Under the pieces are notes generated by a model. That model did not search any database and had not been told where the DNA came from. It saw nothing but the letters and a program-made list of their open reading frames with translations. Made by a program: the position numbers and the translations under genes. DNA of 64,000 nucleotides from Rostratula benghalensis (lineage: Eukaryota > Chordata > Aves > Charadriiformes > Rostratulidae): the NCBI GenBank assembly GCA_013399305.1, contig VXAI01000176.1, forward strand, positions 1,344,396 through 1,408,395, in the 5' to 3' direction. Positions 1-14,100 of the stretch are shown in pieces (the first letter of the stretch is position 1; each line of letters starts with the position of its first letter).

Positions 1-292
1 TGGAGGCGTCGGTAGACTCACAGCGCCTCCCCGTGGAGGTCTGCAGCTACTACACCTAAGGCGCTGCCTGATTTTGACTACAGAGCGCAGTTCCAGTTTG
101 TGAGGGAACAGAGGGGCTGGGTTTGAGACGCCTCTGCTGGTCCCGGACGCTTCTCCCCGTACACGCCCGAGCACCCAAAGCCTACGAGCTCACGCTTCCA
201 ACCGCGGATGGAGGAGCCTTCCTGATATGAAGGACTCCACAAAGTCCTTTTCCTGACATTTTGGAGGAAATTTTTACGACTTTTTTTTCCAG
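1..292 (+). other. COL6A2: Putative noncoding first exon of COL6A2 (3' end only)
   Basis: The stretch ends in a good splice donor (CCAG|GTAAGC, cut after 292). The next supported exon on this strand begins at 5041 and carries the COL6A2 start codon. Mammalian COL6A2 also has an untranslated first exon, so this is the best candidate 5' UTR exon. The transcription start is not visible and may lie before the window. RNA data could place the first exon elsewhere in 1-5040. Confidence 0.4.
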
Positions 293-3200
293 GTAAGCAG
301 AGTTTTCCTCTTCTTGTACAGCGGTCGTGTAACTATTTACTGATGGTTCTCCAGCTAGGAACAAAAAAGCCAGCCTTTCAGATCCCAGCCTGCGCCCCTG
401 CAGGCTTCACAGTTCTCTCCAGCTTATTTCAAGCACATCGTGTGCTTGAAATATCTGCTATAAAAGAATATAGATTTTTCTGTTGCTTTCAGCTTTTGGC
501 TAGTTTGGGTGTTTTTCCAGGAGTTTTTCCCAGGTGCGGGTAGAGTGAGTCACAGACTCTCCATCAGCCAGGGCCAGGGCTCTGGGGGGCACCTCTTGAA
601 CCAAATTCTTCCCTGGGGCAACAGAGTTGGGTTCGTCAGCTCCATTGAAGTGATGGTAGCAGGGGGAGCGTGTTATTCTGCTTATTGCCATGCAGCAGGG
701 CAACTGTTCTGTCCTACAATTCCTCTGTGATTCTTGGAATTTCAGAAGATACGGATTAGACTAACCGGTGATGCATCTTGCTTGTTATGCTGAGTTTCAT
801 CAGCATAAGCTCCTCTATTTTGAGGGGAAACGGCAGGTTTGGGAATGCCTGTGAGCAGATTGCATTTGCCTCCTTGGGTCAGGTATTTTTTTCATGGCAA
901 AGGTCAGCACGAGTGCTGTAAGTGGAGATCTCTGGCTGCCAGTACCAAAACTCCAGGGGGGCTGCAGCATCTCCCTAAGGGACAGGCACAGCCCTGTGAC
1001 CAGAACACCCAGTGGGAGCTGCTGCCGCCAACCTTCCTGCAGCCAGCGTGTCCCCTAGCTGTAGTCCCAGGGTATCTGAAACAGGAGCTGGAGGGCTCCG
1101 TGCAGCTGTGGGGACAATTTCCCCGGGTGGTGTGCCCAGGACTAAAACTGCAGGGTACGTTTGAGTAGTGAGTGCAAGAAACATTGAAATTCCCAACTCC
1201 TGCAATGTGCAAACCATGGGCATGCAAACGAGGAGAAAGTGCATTTATAGGAGCTTTTGTTCCAAATGTGTCAGATTTTTTTTTCCTGATTTTATTCTAT
1301 TTAACGAACATTTGGGTTGAGTAAATTGCTGTCTGCACAAGTGGATGCCTGTGGCATCACAGGCACTGTCCAGAGAGCATGGCTGTGAAAAAAGTTGGAG
1401 TGGGTCCATGTCAGAGCAGCAGTGCAGTTTCAAACTTTATTCTGCATATGACATAATTCACCTTTCTTGAGAGTAATATATTTTTTGTGGCTTTAAACAA
1501 GTTCTCTTGGAGAGCAGAGCACCTGAATTTTTGTAAATTTGGAAACAGTATGCTCAGCTATAATAGATGTTTTAGTATTGAAGGAGAAATACACAGTGCA
1601 CCAGGAGGAACTTCAGAAATGTCCATGTACGGGATAAGACAGACTATGGCTCTGCCTGGCTAGGCACATGAGGTGACCTTTCTAGTCCATAAAATGTGAT
1701 CTATCTGATAATCATATTTGAGAGTGCAAATAAACCAGCTGTAATTTGCACATTTGAAAGAGTAGCAAAGTATTTTTTTGTTATAATAATAACATTTGGT
1801 TATATACATTTGGTTATAATACCATAATAATAACATTTGGTTCAGTTGGTTAGGGTGGGAAGAGGTACCGACAAGCAGAGAACTGAAGTTCTCCTGCAAG
1901 ACCACCATTATTGCAGGGCTCTGTGTAGATAACTCCATATACTTTTGCAATTCTGTAGGTAACAGCCAGGTCACTTGGGATCTGAGTGTGGGAACAGCAG
2001 AGAAGACCATGCATTTTTCTGCTGAGCACCTGAGGCATTAATTAGGATCATAGACCCTCATGCAGGAAGCATGGTGCAATGCAGTACCCTCAAAATCTAT
2101 TCAGAGGACTCAAAACCCCTGCTCAAGATGCCCTGTTCTTTCTTCCGTTGTGTGCTTGTCATGGCAAAAGAAATGCATCACTTAACAACACCGATACCAA
2201 GAGAAGGAAATTTGAAGAGAAATCCTTGGTTTAGGCCTTGCTCCTACAGTATCATGGTCCTACTCTTGTAGAGAGAGAAAGGCCAAGGAAGAACAGGATG
2301 GGCAGAGCCAAGTATTCAAATATAATGAGTTAGGTCCCAGTTTGCTCTTTCCATTAGTGTCTGTGTTCAAAACTGTCAGTGTTCAAAAATTGTCTTTAAC
2401 ATTTAAAAAATGTGTTAGTGTTAGTCTGAAATATACCCTTTTGCTGGTGAAATCTGAGATTTCCATTCAAGCAGTTTGCAGCAGGAGGTGCAGCTTTAAG
2501 GAAAACACCAAACGTTACAAGATTTGTGAGAGCTGATAGTGCTCTGAGGATGACAAAATAGGCACTGTCACCCACCCCGCCTTGGAGCCCACTTAGCTGG
2601 TGAGAGGAGCCTCCCCCCTGTGTGTCCATCCACTGTTAATCACCAGGTGAGATGCTAGTATAGCAGAAGGCTAATGTAGCTTGAGGCACAGAGATCCCAT
2701 CTGAGGGAGACAGTGCCTGTGGCCAAGTGAAATAAAGGAAACTGGATGCAACAGGACCATAAAGAAGTGAAGTGTGTCAAGTAGACTTGACTAGATGATC
2801 TCTCAAGGTCCCTTTCAATCCCTGATAGTCTGTGATTCTGTGAGAGCTTTCAGCTGTCACTTTTCTGTCTCACCTTTCTGCCCCGTAGAGTCCAGGGCCA
2901 TGGTGTCTCATTGATCCAGCCCAAGCCCCACAAGCAAAGGCAGTCTTGTACCAGAACTGGCCCTGGTTGCCTCTGCAGTTTAACCTCTCCTCGCAGCCGT
3001 GCCTGCTGAGCAGTTCTTCTGCACGCATAGCAGAAGGGATAGAGGTGGTTAAATTCAGGGTGCTGTGATCTGTGAATCAGACACTTGGCCAAAGCCTCCA
3101 TGTTCCCAGCCTCTCCAAAAGCTGATGTCTCCAGCTTCCTCAGTCATCACATAAGACTGGCTCTAGAACGGTGCTGTCTGAAGGCACAAAGCTGTTGTGT

Positions 3201-5040
3201 CCTACAAGAGGTCAGGATCTCCTGCAACTTTGTGGAGGGTAAACAAGACAAGGGAAGGCTATAATAAGGCTAGAGGGAGGAAGTCTTTATCTTAACTAAA
3301 ATGTCCCTTTAGCATTAAAATGTTTTATCCTTGCAATAGCTCTGATGTTCAAGCTGAGCCATGCTTAATTGTGCAGGGACTTCATGAGGCCACAGTCAGG
3401 TCAGTTTACAAACAGCTGTGCATGCTTTCTGAGCTGGGCAGAGGGGGGAAGGACCTATGAACTACTTGGTAGGGACATTTGAATGCTGAGCTGGAGGCAT
3501 GTGAGAGGCTCTCAATGTCAGAGGGCTTGGCTGAGCCATGTCTGTGAAGCACCTCAAGTTGGTGTTCCCAAAGCTTTTGGATCTCTGTACATCTTGCCCT
3601 CTTCCCCCAGGAGACCCCAAAGAGCATCCAGGTTTCTCCTTCCCCTGCCTGAAATCTGGCCTGAGCACTGGCTCTCACAGGCTTGTTAGCATGTGCACAA
3701 GCCTTAGTAAGGAGGAAAGCTGTCCCTGGTGTAAGGATATTGGCAGCACTGACACAAACCAGGCTTTACAGCATAAACTCGTTTGCAGAACCGTGTGATG
3801 CTGCAACTGCAGCTTACAGTGTAAACTGGAATGGAATGTGTGCCACCAGGGAATAGCTGGTCACTACATGGAGAGAATTCTCTAGAGAGATGCAGGGGGA
3901 GCTGAGCTGTCTGTATTTCCTCAGCTACTGCAGTTTCTCAAGCAACTAAGGCCACAGTGCAGCTGCATCATTAACTTGCCCTTGCCCTACCCTGCCATTG
4001 CAGCCAAATGCACTCTCATTGTCCATTCAAGCCTTGGACTCTGCCAAGAACTATCCAAAAAAGCCATTTGAGGAAGAAACTCTCTTTCTGCACTGGACTT
4101 AGGCCTTCTTTTCCTAACAGAGATCTCACATGCCCCTTTTTGGTTTGTGTTGTGTTGACCACCAAGCATAAAATCATCTCTGCTACTACTTGGTCTGTGT
4201 CTTCAGGGGACCATGATGATTAGTGCAATTGTTCTCTAGACCTAAAGGCAAGCTTCACCTCACCTCTTCCTCCACATTATTTGCTGTTGATAAGTGTTGC
4301 TTGAATTTATCCATTAATATCCTCCCAAAGCCTGGGTTCTTCTGAACATACATTCCCAATAACTTTTCAGACTGGATTCCTAACTCGTCTGCTGCTTAAG
4401 TTATCATAACCCTACACAAAATATACTCACATATGCAGCTGGACCTTGGAGGCCCAGTGATGGGCTGAATCCTAAAGATGTGCATTTCTTCAAGTGCTTG
4501 TGTATTCATCCTTTTACTCCATGGTTTGCCCAGCCTACAAAACAACACTGTTAAGCAGGGGATTTTGTAACTTTTTGGTATACACAGGCATCACCACACC
4601 AACATGACAAGCAGGAGTTGGAAAGGACCTGCTGCACACCTTCATTGGTGACCTGGGTAAGCAAGCAAAGAAATGGGCATGGATGCTTACATGGATCTGG
4701 GGTAACAGAGTCAATGTGGTCCTGGAGCGGACAGACACATACATTAAGAGAAACCATGAAATCAGAAGATCCTGATGCACTGTCGCTGCTGACACTCCAC
4801 AACCTGATCCCTCCCCTCAGACTGACAGAGAAGCTAAAGCATAAAGTAAATATTTTCATTCCTTAGCTTTCAAGTCAATATAAAAATCTACATTAGTGTC
4901 TCGGTGATGCATCAAAGTGATGGACAAGTTGTGTTTTTCACACACTGTGTCTACGAGGATTATTAGCTGGCTTTGTATTTTCCCAGAAGAGCTAGGAGGT
5001 TGTATATTGTGATTAACATATAACTTGCGTTTTCCCACAG
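293..5040 (+). other. Intron 1 of COL6A2 (if exon 1 is correct)
   Basis: No coding region recognised. It contains an imperfect AT-rich repeat near 1787-1845 and a short CR1 3' tail at about 2783-2844. It ends in a pyrimidine-rich acceptor (TTTTCCCACAG) at 5040. The ORFs here are short and match no family I know. Confidence 0.4.
2783..2844 (+). repeat. CR1 LINE 3' tail fragment
   Basis: Reads as the terminal CR1 3' UTR (GATGATCTCTCAAGGTCC, then a degenerate GTGATTCTGTG tail). It is a strongly 5'-truncated insertion in sense orientation inside intron 1. Confidence 0.75.
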
Positions 5041-5069
5041 AGTTCTAAATATACTGAGGAACTGCTGAG

Positions 5070-5175
5070 ATGTTCCAAGAAGCCTTTTTTTCCACTCTCC
5101 TTTGTGTGGCTCTCGTTCCTCTCCATGCTCAGTTTGATGGTGATCCTGGAGATGTCACTCCAACCTCCTGTGCAG
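5070..5175 (+). CDS. COL6A2: COL6A2 first coding exon: start codon and signal peptide
   Basis: The exon starts at acceptor 5041; the ATG at 5070 is its first ATG. It encodes 35 residues plus one base (phase 1). Residues 1-20 form a hydrophobic leader ending in LHA, with likely cleavage before QFDGDPGD. The acidic stretch that follows leads into the N1 domain. No in-frame alternative start is needed. Confidence 0.9.
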
Positions 5176-8100
5176 GTATTAACCATATAATTCGGTGGCT
5201 CTCTCCTTTGTAGGCAGCAATTGCACCAAAAGCAATGGCCAGGCTCAGTTGTAGAGCCTGCTCACAAGGAACTGGCAGTGGCTTGTTACACTTCTCCTGC
5301 CTCTTTGCATTCCTGGGCAGTGCCTTGGGGTAGCAATCCATCTGTAGGGAATACCTTTCTGCACCACAGTTTCCATTTCTGGGTGTGCATTGGAGTGCAG
5401 AGAGGTAGAGATTGAAAAGCTGAGGTCTGCCAGTGATGCCTTCTCCTAGCTGAATCAGTAATACATAATAATAATCAGTAATTAATAATCAGTAATAAAT
5501 AATCATCTCTGTATCTGATGCCAGAGAATAGTCCATTCTGATTATTTCAGTGATTTTCAGTTGCAGTGAGGAGCAGATGATTTGTGTCCAGCCTGACTTT
5601 TACAGAAAATGGCAAGATTTTCAAGATTGATTCAATAGTGAGCAGATCTTAGTTCTGAATTCCTGAGTGCTGTAGAGCCATCCTACTCGAACACAAATGT
5701 TACCACTAGAGCTAATGAGACTTGTGCTTTTTTCCAGTATCACACTTGGGCATGATCTTTTTGAAAATGTATATAAATCAGAGAGCAACCAGCAGTGTGG
5801 CAGGCAGGACACTTACTTAGTGCAAGGGAGCAAAATTTAAACCTGGCACTTAGTCCTCAGTTTCCTCATTTCCTCCAGCCCGGGAGGAAATATGTCCTAA
5901 TTGTCAAGAGCTGCAGCACCCTCACAAAAAGCTGAACCTTGAACCTCATGCTGTGGTTTGCTCTCTTCACATCTCTGTGTGCTGTCCTCTATGTGCTGTC
6001 TATGTACACTTCTCGGTCCAGGGGTTTCTAGGGGACAGTGAATGGGGTCAATGGTGCATGAAGTGCTCTGACATGGTCTGAATCATTGTTTCCATGCAGA
6101 AAAGAGGAATTGCCCCATCAATGTGTACTTCATCATTGACACCTCAGAGAGTGTTGCTCTGCAGACTGTGCCTATCCAGAGCCTCGTGGATCAAATAAAG
6201 CAGTTCATCCCTGAGTTCATCAATAAGCTGGAGAATGAACTCTACCAGAACCAAGTCTACATCACTTGGCAGTTTGGTGGACTTCATTACTCAGATGTGG
6301 TGGAAATTTACAGCCCTTTAACGAGCAGCAAAGACATATACCTCTCCAGGCTGTTTGCTATTAACTACCTTGGCCGGGGCACCTTCACGGACTGCGCTAT
6401 CTCCAACATGACAGAGCAGATCCAGACCCAGATGGCCTCAGGTGTGAACTTTGCAGTAGTCATCACTGATGGCCATGTCACTGGCAGCCCCTGCGGGGGG
6501 ATGAAGACGCAGGCTGAGAGGGCACGAGACATGGGGATCAAGCTCTTTGCAGTGGCCCCCAGCAAGAACGTTTATGAGCAGGGACTGCGGGAGATCGCCA
6601 ACCTGCCACACGAGCTGTACCGCAACAACTACGCCATCACGCAGAAAGACACTCTGAACATCGACGTCAACACCATCGACAGGATACTCCAAGTTATGGT
6701 ATGAAGTGCCAGCTGAGGTACAGGGCGTATAAGGGGTGGGACAAGAGAAGCAGCACGTGGATAGGGGTATGCTTTCTGAGCAAGCTCCACAATTGGTTTT
6801 AGGAGGGCTCTAGAGAGCACCTCTAGCAGGCAAAAGCCTCCAATTTCTCTTCCTTTTCTATGTCCTTTTAGCACTCACCAGGCAATTGGAGCCTTGGAGC
6901 GTCTTTGATTTCTCTGGTTAGGTGCTTAACCAGGACTTCTTGGTTTGTGTCTCGGTTCCCCAGCATGTCTGCATGTCTGGGCAGACAGCCACCCCATTCC
7001 TGGCTCTTGATCAAGGCCAGATCCATGCCCAAGCTGACTTCCCATCCAGGGGCATGTGGAAGAGTGTGGTGTAGCACTGAGATGTGCTCCATCAGCATGG
7101 TCTTTGAGGCCCCACCTGTGAGACAGTGTTAACTGAGGATTCTGCTGATAACATCTCTAAAGCCATAGAACCTTTGCCACCTACTCTCCCTTGCCATCAC
7201 CCACACCTTCAAAAGTATGATGCTGCTTTTCTCTTGGGGCTGACCACTTTTACTGATTGTGTCCATCCTGTTTTCTCTTTTGCAGAAACATGAAGCCTAT
7301 GGAGAGGTGAGTGAGCAGCAGGCCATTGCCGTGCAACACAGACTTAACTTGCCTCTTTTAGAGAAGACTGACTCATACCCTGAAGTAGCAGGCCAAGTTT
7401 TGCAGTGACCTGCACTGGATGTGTCTCTTCCCACCTGTGGGTCAGGGCAGAGCTGGCAACCCATCCCTTTATCCAGTGGTTAAAATGACACACTGGACTC
7501 TTCACTTTCTGCCTCTGCCTCGCCTGCAATGTATTCAAGTCTAGTGAGTAGACTCGTTTTATCACTTTGGAGGCATGTTTTGTAGGTGCTCTGCGAGCTG
7601 AAGCCCCACCCCGCTGGTATCACATAGACAGGGTATGGCATACATAGGGAGGAGTACACAGAGCAATGCTCCCAAGGCATGCACATACCCTGATGGCCCC
7701 AGAAGGACAAGCCTACACCACCTTGCCTGACACTTAGCAGTCCTGTTCTTTCCATTTGGGCTCAGAGATAAGACACAGTGAACAGGCTTGTGTCAACTTT
7801 CTGCTTTTAATGTACGGTCAGCATTTTTCTGCATGCTTGTTGCTGCCTCAGCACTGACCCAGCAGGAGCCATAGTGGTTTTTAGCACAGCAGCCATGGGG
7901 AGAGGTATGTGGAGTGCTACGGTGCAGCACTGAGCTTCCAGTGTGTGCTAGCTCAGCACACGAAGCAGCCGGCACACTGCAGCGCGGTGCTTACACGTGT
8001 TTAATTTGTATTTCAGTGCTACAAGATGAGCTGCCTGGAGATTGCAGGTCCACCGGGTCCCAAGGGGTACCGAGGGCAGAAGGTAAGTACCCCTAACCTG

Positions 8101-11100
8101 TGGGAAGAGAATAATGCCCGTACCTGCCACAGACTCTGCAGGATGCCCTAGATCTCACCTCAGCTGCAGCAGCCTTCACAGGCATAGCACCCAGATGGGA
8201 AGTAACTCCTCAGCATTTGACTTGGCACTGGGAGATTGCCATGCTGCAGGCAGTGGAGCACACAGCCAGCACCAGTGTCTCTTCACGTCCCTGTGAAGCT
8301 GATGCATTGACAGCAGTGCAGAGAGGCATCTGAGCATCAGCTCTGCTGTCCACAGCTCGTATCTTCAGCACCTGATGACAACAGGAGTGAGGCAGCAGTT
8401 ATCTCTGATTCTGTCATCCTCAAGAGCAAAGCTGTCATGTGTGCAGGATGTCTCACTCTCCTGACCCCAGCTCTATGTGCTTCCCACCCCAAACAGCCTT
8501 TCCCTGGCTTCCCCAGAATAAAGCAGGTCCTGCTCCACCATCAAGTTCAAGCTGCCCCAAGGTCTGTAGGAGCTGCCACAGTGAGCCTCATGCTCATGCT
8601 CCTAGCGTCCCCATTCTCATGCTCCATTTTCTCACAGTCAGCACCAAGCCCAGTCTTATGTTGGATGTTTTCTTTCCTTAGGGTGCAAAGGGGAACATGG
8701 GTGAGCCAGGCTCTCCTGGGCTGAAGGGGCGACAGGTGAGTTGTGGAAAGTCCACCAACACCGCAGCCAGCAGTGCTGTCCCTGCATTAGCTGGAGCCAC
8801 ATCTCTGCTTCTTTCAAGCTAACTCTTGATGTCTTCTTCCCTTAAGGGTGACCCAGGTATTGAAGGTCCAATCGGATATCCTGGTCCCAAGGTAAAAATC
8901 CCACAACCAGTGACTGAGCTCTTTGCATTAATTAATTTTTGGTAAGGCAGGGGGAACTCTACTTCTGCCTCTCACCTGCCCGTTTCCCACACAAGATCCC
9001 TGCTCTCTGCAGCTTCTGATCCTGCTGATCCCCAGGCACTAATACAGGGTTTTACCTCTTTTTATCTAGGGTGTCCCAGGGCTGAAAGGAGAGAAGGTGA
9101 GAAAAAAGAGACCAAATGGTATGTCTGGGTCCTGGGTTGAGATGGACACCTTTCTGTTGCAAAGAGGGACATTTTAGCTATAATGAGAATAGCAACACTC
9201 TTAATATGTAATTGTAGACATAGGAGGGGGATTTCCAGGGACATTCCAAAGCCTGTCTCCTCCTTCAGGCATTGCTTATGGTCTTGTGAAGTAGTGATGT
9301 TTTTACATTGGAAATGAGTGGGAGGGGATGTAAGCAAAGTGGCTGACTCCTGTCCTCTTCTTCCCCCAGGGAGAGATTGGATCAGATGGACGGAGGGTAA
9401 GAAAGGACATTTTCTAACTTGCATGTTGTTCCAGCTACCAACCCCTCAGTGTGTGTTAACAGAGCTCTTTTTTTCCCCTTCATTCCAGGGTGCTGCTGGC
9501 TTGGCAGGCAGGAATGGCACAGATGGACAGAAGGTAATGCTACTTGGAAGCACCCTGTAAGGTTACTGCTGCCGTTTCATTTCTTTACTCACCCTAGTCC
9601 CCAAAGGGAACTCCTATCCCTTCTGACTGAAGTTTCTATGAATTTACTTGCACATTATTCTGCCTGTCCTTCGGGAAAAATGAGGTAGCTGGAGGTTAAT
9701 TAATTCAGATCACAGAAGTGCTATCCCTTCATCAGCAAGTTTTGTGCAAGAACTGTATGTGGAGCCTGGGCTGTGCCCCTGCTGCAGGAGGTGATACAGC
9801 CAGAGCATCTTGAGCTTTAGTGACCCCTACAGGACATATACACAGAAAATTTTGATGAAATTTGAGTTTCAAGGCAGTTTATCACAGAATCTAAAACTTC
9901 ATTTTTAATCTACTTCTTGTTCTTAATATTAAAGCCCTAAAACCAGATTCAAGTACCTTGTAACAGCCCAAAGCTAGGTTAAAGTCCCTGAAATCCTCTG
10001 TCCCCTCTATTGTGATTGTAGAGAACCTCGACCTCCATTAGATCTCTGTACCAACGCAGGATAGCCTAATCTGAGAGGATTTCAAGCTGGCTTGATCCGT
10101 TGGCCAGCACACATCAGTTTTCATAGAATTATAGAATAGCTTGGGTTGGAAGGGACCTTAAAAATCACCTTAGTTCCAACCCCCCTGCCACGGGCAGGGA
10201 TGCCTTTCACTAGACCAAATTTTGCCCTGCCCTTTCTCCTATACCCAAGCCAAGTAGATCTGCAAAATAATACCAGTTCTTCTCACTACTAAATGCCTGC
10301 TGAAGTTCTAACCACAAAAGTCCTTCGATCACTAATGCTGTCTAGCCAAGGTGAGTTGCCTAAGTACTGCCAGCACAGCAGAGCGCAGAGCAAGACAGTC
10401 ACAGCTCTCATGGTGTCTGTTGGGCAGTGTGGTTCCTGTGAACCTGAGCTGCTCTGATGAGAGAGGCACAATGAAGGACTAGCACAACCGCCTCCGTGAA
10501 TGACCCCCAAATCCAGCCTCGAGGGATGTGTCCATTACCCAGGGCACATGTGTGGGCTTAGTGTGCTTGAATTCCCACCAATCCTTACTACGACTTGGAG
10601 CGTTCTGACTACTTTCTCCTTCTCCATTTCTCTCTGCACACCACACTCCTGTTTAAGAAATACACTTACTATTTATTGTTTAACTGATCACAGGTGCAGT
10701 CAGCAGATGATGTTAAAAGTTAGTAACCGTTAACAGGAAACACTGTATTTTCCCTTCAGACACGTCTTCTCTATCTTCTTCTTTTGAATGGTATCTCTCT
10801 AGGGCAAGCTGGGGAGAATTGGACCACCAGGCTGCAAGGGAGACCCAGGTGACAAGGTAGGAATTCTTTACTCTTTCACTAGGCATATCAGTTGTATTGC
10901 CCCAACTTTAGCTGCTGAAGGAGTTGCATACACGGAGAGATAAGGCCAATGAGAAGTTACTGGCCCATTTTCCAACCAATTGCATGATCTGAGCCCAGGC
11001 CTGAGATCCCCAGAAGAGGGAGCACAGCCTGAATTTTTTGTGCCTCCTTTCCATGTGCAAGGAAGCTGGAATCCCACAGTGTCCCTCTCCTCCACATGGA

Positions 11101-14100
11101 GAGGAGGAGCTGCTCCTTTTATTAATGCTAGCAACAAGCAAAAACTATTTTAGTCTCCAGAGTAACTTTCTAAGCCAGTTGATTTATTCTGCAGGGAAAG
11201 TGCATATTGATGCCACTGTAAAAGGTATGGTTCTTTGTCCTTTCCCTCCCTAGGGCCCTGATGGCTACCCAGGAGATGCAGGAGACCAAGGTGAAAGAGG
11301 AGATGAAGGCATAAAGGTACCAGTACTCTGAACAGTGAGCAGAGTGTGGGCAGAGGCCACCAGTGGGGACAGATAAATACCATTGCTTGTATTTGCTCTT
11401 AAATCCTTCACTACTCATGGAGCCCATAGACTCTGTCTACCCGGGGTCTGGATCCCATCACCACACACAGGAGTGCCATGCTGGCCCTGTTCCTTAGGAT
11501 TCTCATGGTGCACATCAGTGGTGCACAACAACATGCTGATAACACAGGCAATGACCATTGCTTTCTGGCTGTTTCAGGGAGATCCTGGCCGGCCTGGTCG
11601 TAGTGGACCCCCAGGACCACCAGGAGAAAAAGGAAGCCCGGTAGGTTCATGCAGTATTCGGATGTCTCCAGTGTCTTATTAGGGTCTGTTCCACGTGGTG
11701 TGGAGCTAGAGTGGTATCAACTGCTGGTCATGGGGGAGCTGCAGCACAAAGATGACTGCTGACCAAGGCATCCTGGCAATTTCACAAATTAGCCCACCAG
11801 CATGGAGAAACCACAAGCCCCTGGGTGGATGAGTGAGCTCACCCACCATGAGTGTCCCCACCAGTACAGTGGGAAATGTCATGTGGGCAACAAGATGAAA
11901 CTATGCAACATCCCTGCAGCTGTCCCGAGCAAATGAGAATAAGTCTCATTTGTCCAGAGCAGAGAAAAGAAGGTAACAAAGACTTAAGAGGATTTACGTA
12001 TCTAGCTGATCCATTGCACTACATCTTTCCTTCCCTTCCCATCTTGTCCTGAGTAGAAAGACCCCATTTGGCTGTGTTTTTCCCTGTCATAGTATCTTGA
12101 CTTCCTCAGTGTTTATGGCAGTGCCAGTGTTTGCAGTCTGTTTTTATTCATGTGAATAAAATTTAATGATTAATTTATCAAAAATCTAATACAGGCTTTA
12201 CCAACTGCACTTGACCTTATAACCAAAGGGGTTTCTGTGCTAATGATCAGTTACTTCAGACATAGTGGAGGGAGGCTGAAATAGCCCTCTGTCTTTAGAC
12301 AAGGCTGGACAGATGCTGTAAGGAAGAGTTGACAAGCCTTTGCATTGGTTGATGGAAAAAAGGTGACACACCATCATATTGTACCAAGGCTGGAGCCTGT
12401 ACATTTAGCTTTGACATGTGGGCATGGAGGGTCTGTGAAGCATAAGTTGTGTATTCTTATGCACATCTGCTCAAGAGTGGACTGCTTGACACAGACAAGA
12501 GGTATGTATAAGTGCACCTTGACCTTTCTTCTGACAAATTGTATTTATTTTTCTTCTCCAAGGGACTTCCAGGCAATCCTGGAGCTCAAGGGCGTCCTGG
12601 AAGTAAGGGAAGAAAAGGTGAAACAGGACCTCCTGGACCCAAAGGAGAGCCCGTAAGTGTCTGAATAGTTCTCTGGACACTGGGCACATCACGGGAGGCT
12701 GACGCAGATTTATGAATGAGCTCTGAGAAACCACCCCATTTAGCCTGCCTGCCCTGCCTTCTGCCTCCCAAAAGATGGGCAGGTGCTGATGTCCTTGTCT
12801 CCTCCATCTTCAAAGAACAGTACATCCATAGTCCCTAAGCCTGATGTTAACCATTCCACTCTAGAGAAGCATCCTATATTCCCACATAACCACAAGTTAC
12901 CTCCATGGATTACCAGGGACCCTTTGGCTGTACTCTAGAAAGTTCCCCAAACCTCTGGCTTCTCACAGGAGCTCACAGACTTGACTTCTGGTGGCTGCTA
13001 CAGTATAACTCTCTTAAAAGGTCAGCCATGTCATGACATCAATGGTGCCATGTAGACCCAAGCTAATTTGATGGGGTACTGTAAAATTTGGGAAGTGGGT
13101 TGGAGATTATGTTCCCTAGAAGAATACAGCACCATGGCTCCACTAGCACCAAGTGTCTAGATCCCAGCTGGAATGTGTCCTTGTGTGAGAACTGGTGGGG
13201 GAAGAAACGCTGGATCAGCTGGACGTATAGCAGCCCTTAATCCTGAGGGAATGAATGGGAAGTGCTTCTGGTCACTGTGGTGACCACCCCCCAGAAAAAA
13301 CATTCTGGCTGTGGCATCCCAGAAGTCAAAGGCAAGATCCCAAGATCCCTCAAGCAGTGCCAACATGGGCATCCCTGCTACCCTGCTGCCAGGCACATGC
13401 TTGCTAAGGAGGCTAGGGGACATCTCTTGGGCTAAGAGCGAGAAGGCAGGACCTTCAGGAATCACTGTTCAGGTAGCGACCATCTTTGCATCCCATTTAT
13501 GTAACTTTCTGTGTCTGCCAAGGGTCGACGTGGAGATCCAGGGACAAAAGGCAGCAAAGGCACTCCTGGGGCCAAAGGAGAAAGGGTAAGTAAAACAACT
13601 GTTCAGATCATTGCAAATGAGCCCAAGACATGTGTGTGATGCTCTACTGCCCAGCCACGAAGTATCCAGCACCAGAGCTGGGAACTGCAGATCCCAGTGG
13701 GCTCTACATGTGTGCTGTGCTCCCACTGTGCCTGCCCTCCTCTTCCAGGGCTTGATCCAGAGAGGGGATGAAGGACAGAAAACCTCAAGGCTGAGAAACA
13801 TGTGCGGAAGGCACGCTGCCCTGTCACTGCATTTCAAGCCAAGAAACAGCAGATTTGCAAACAGCATCATGCCTCCTTACTTGAAGGATCACTGGCATGC
13901 ACAGAAACAGCATTGGGGCAGTCCCTAACCAGGAATATCTTTACCATTCTCACAGGGAGATCCTGGTCCAGAGGGTACTCGTGGCCTGCCTGGTGAGGTT
14001 GGAAGCAAAGGAGCAAGGGTAAGCATGGAGCAGGGGCTGGAGACAGCTAGGAAGGAGGGAGAGTGTTGCTGCCTTCTGGAGGAGCTCACCCAGCTTTCTT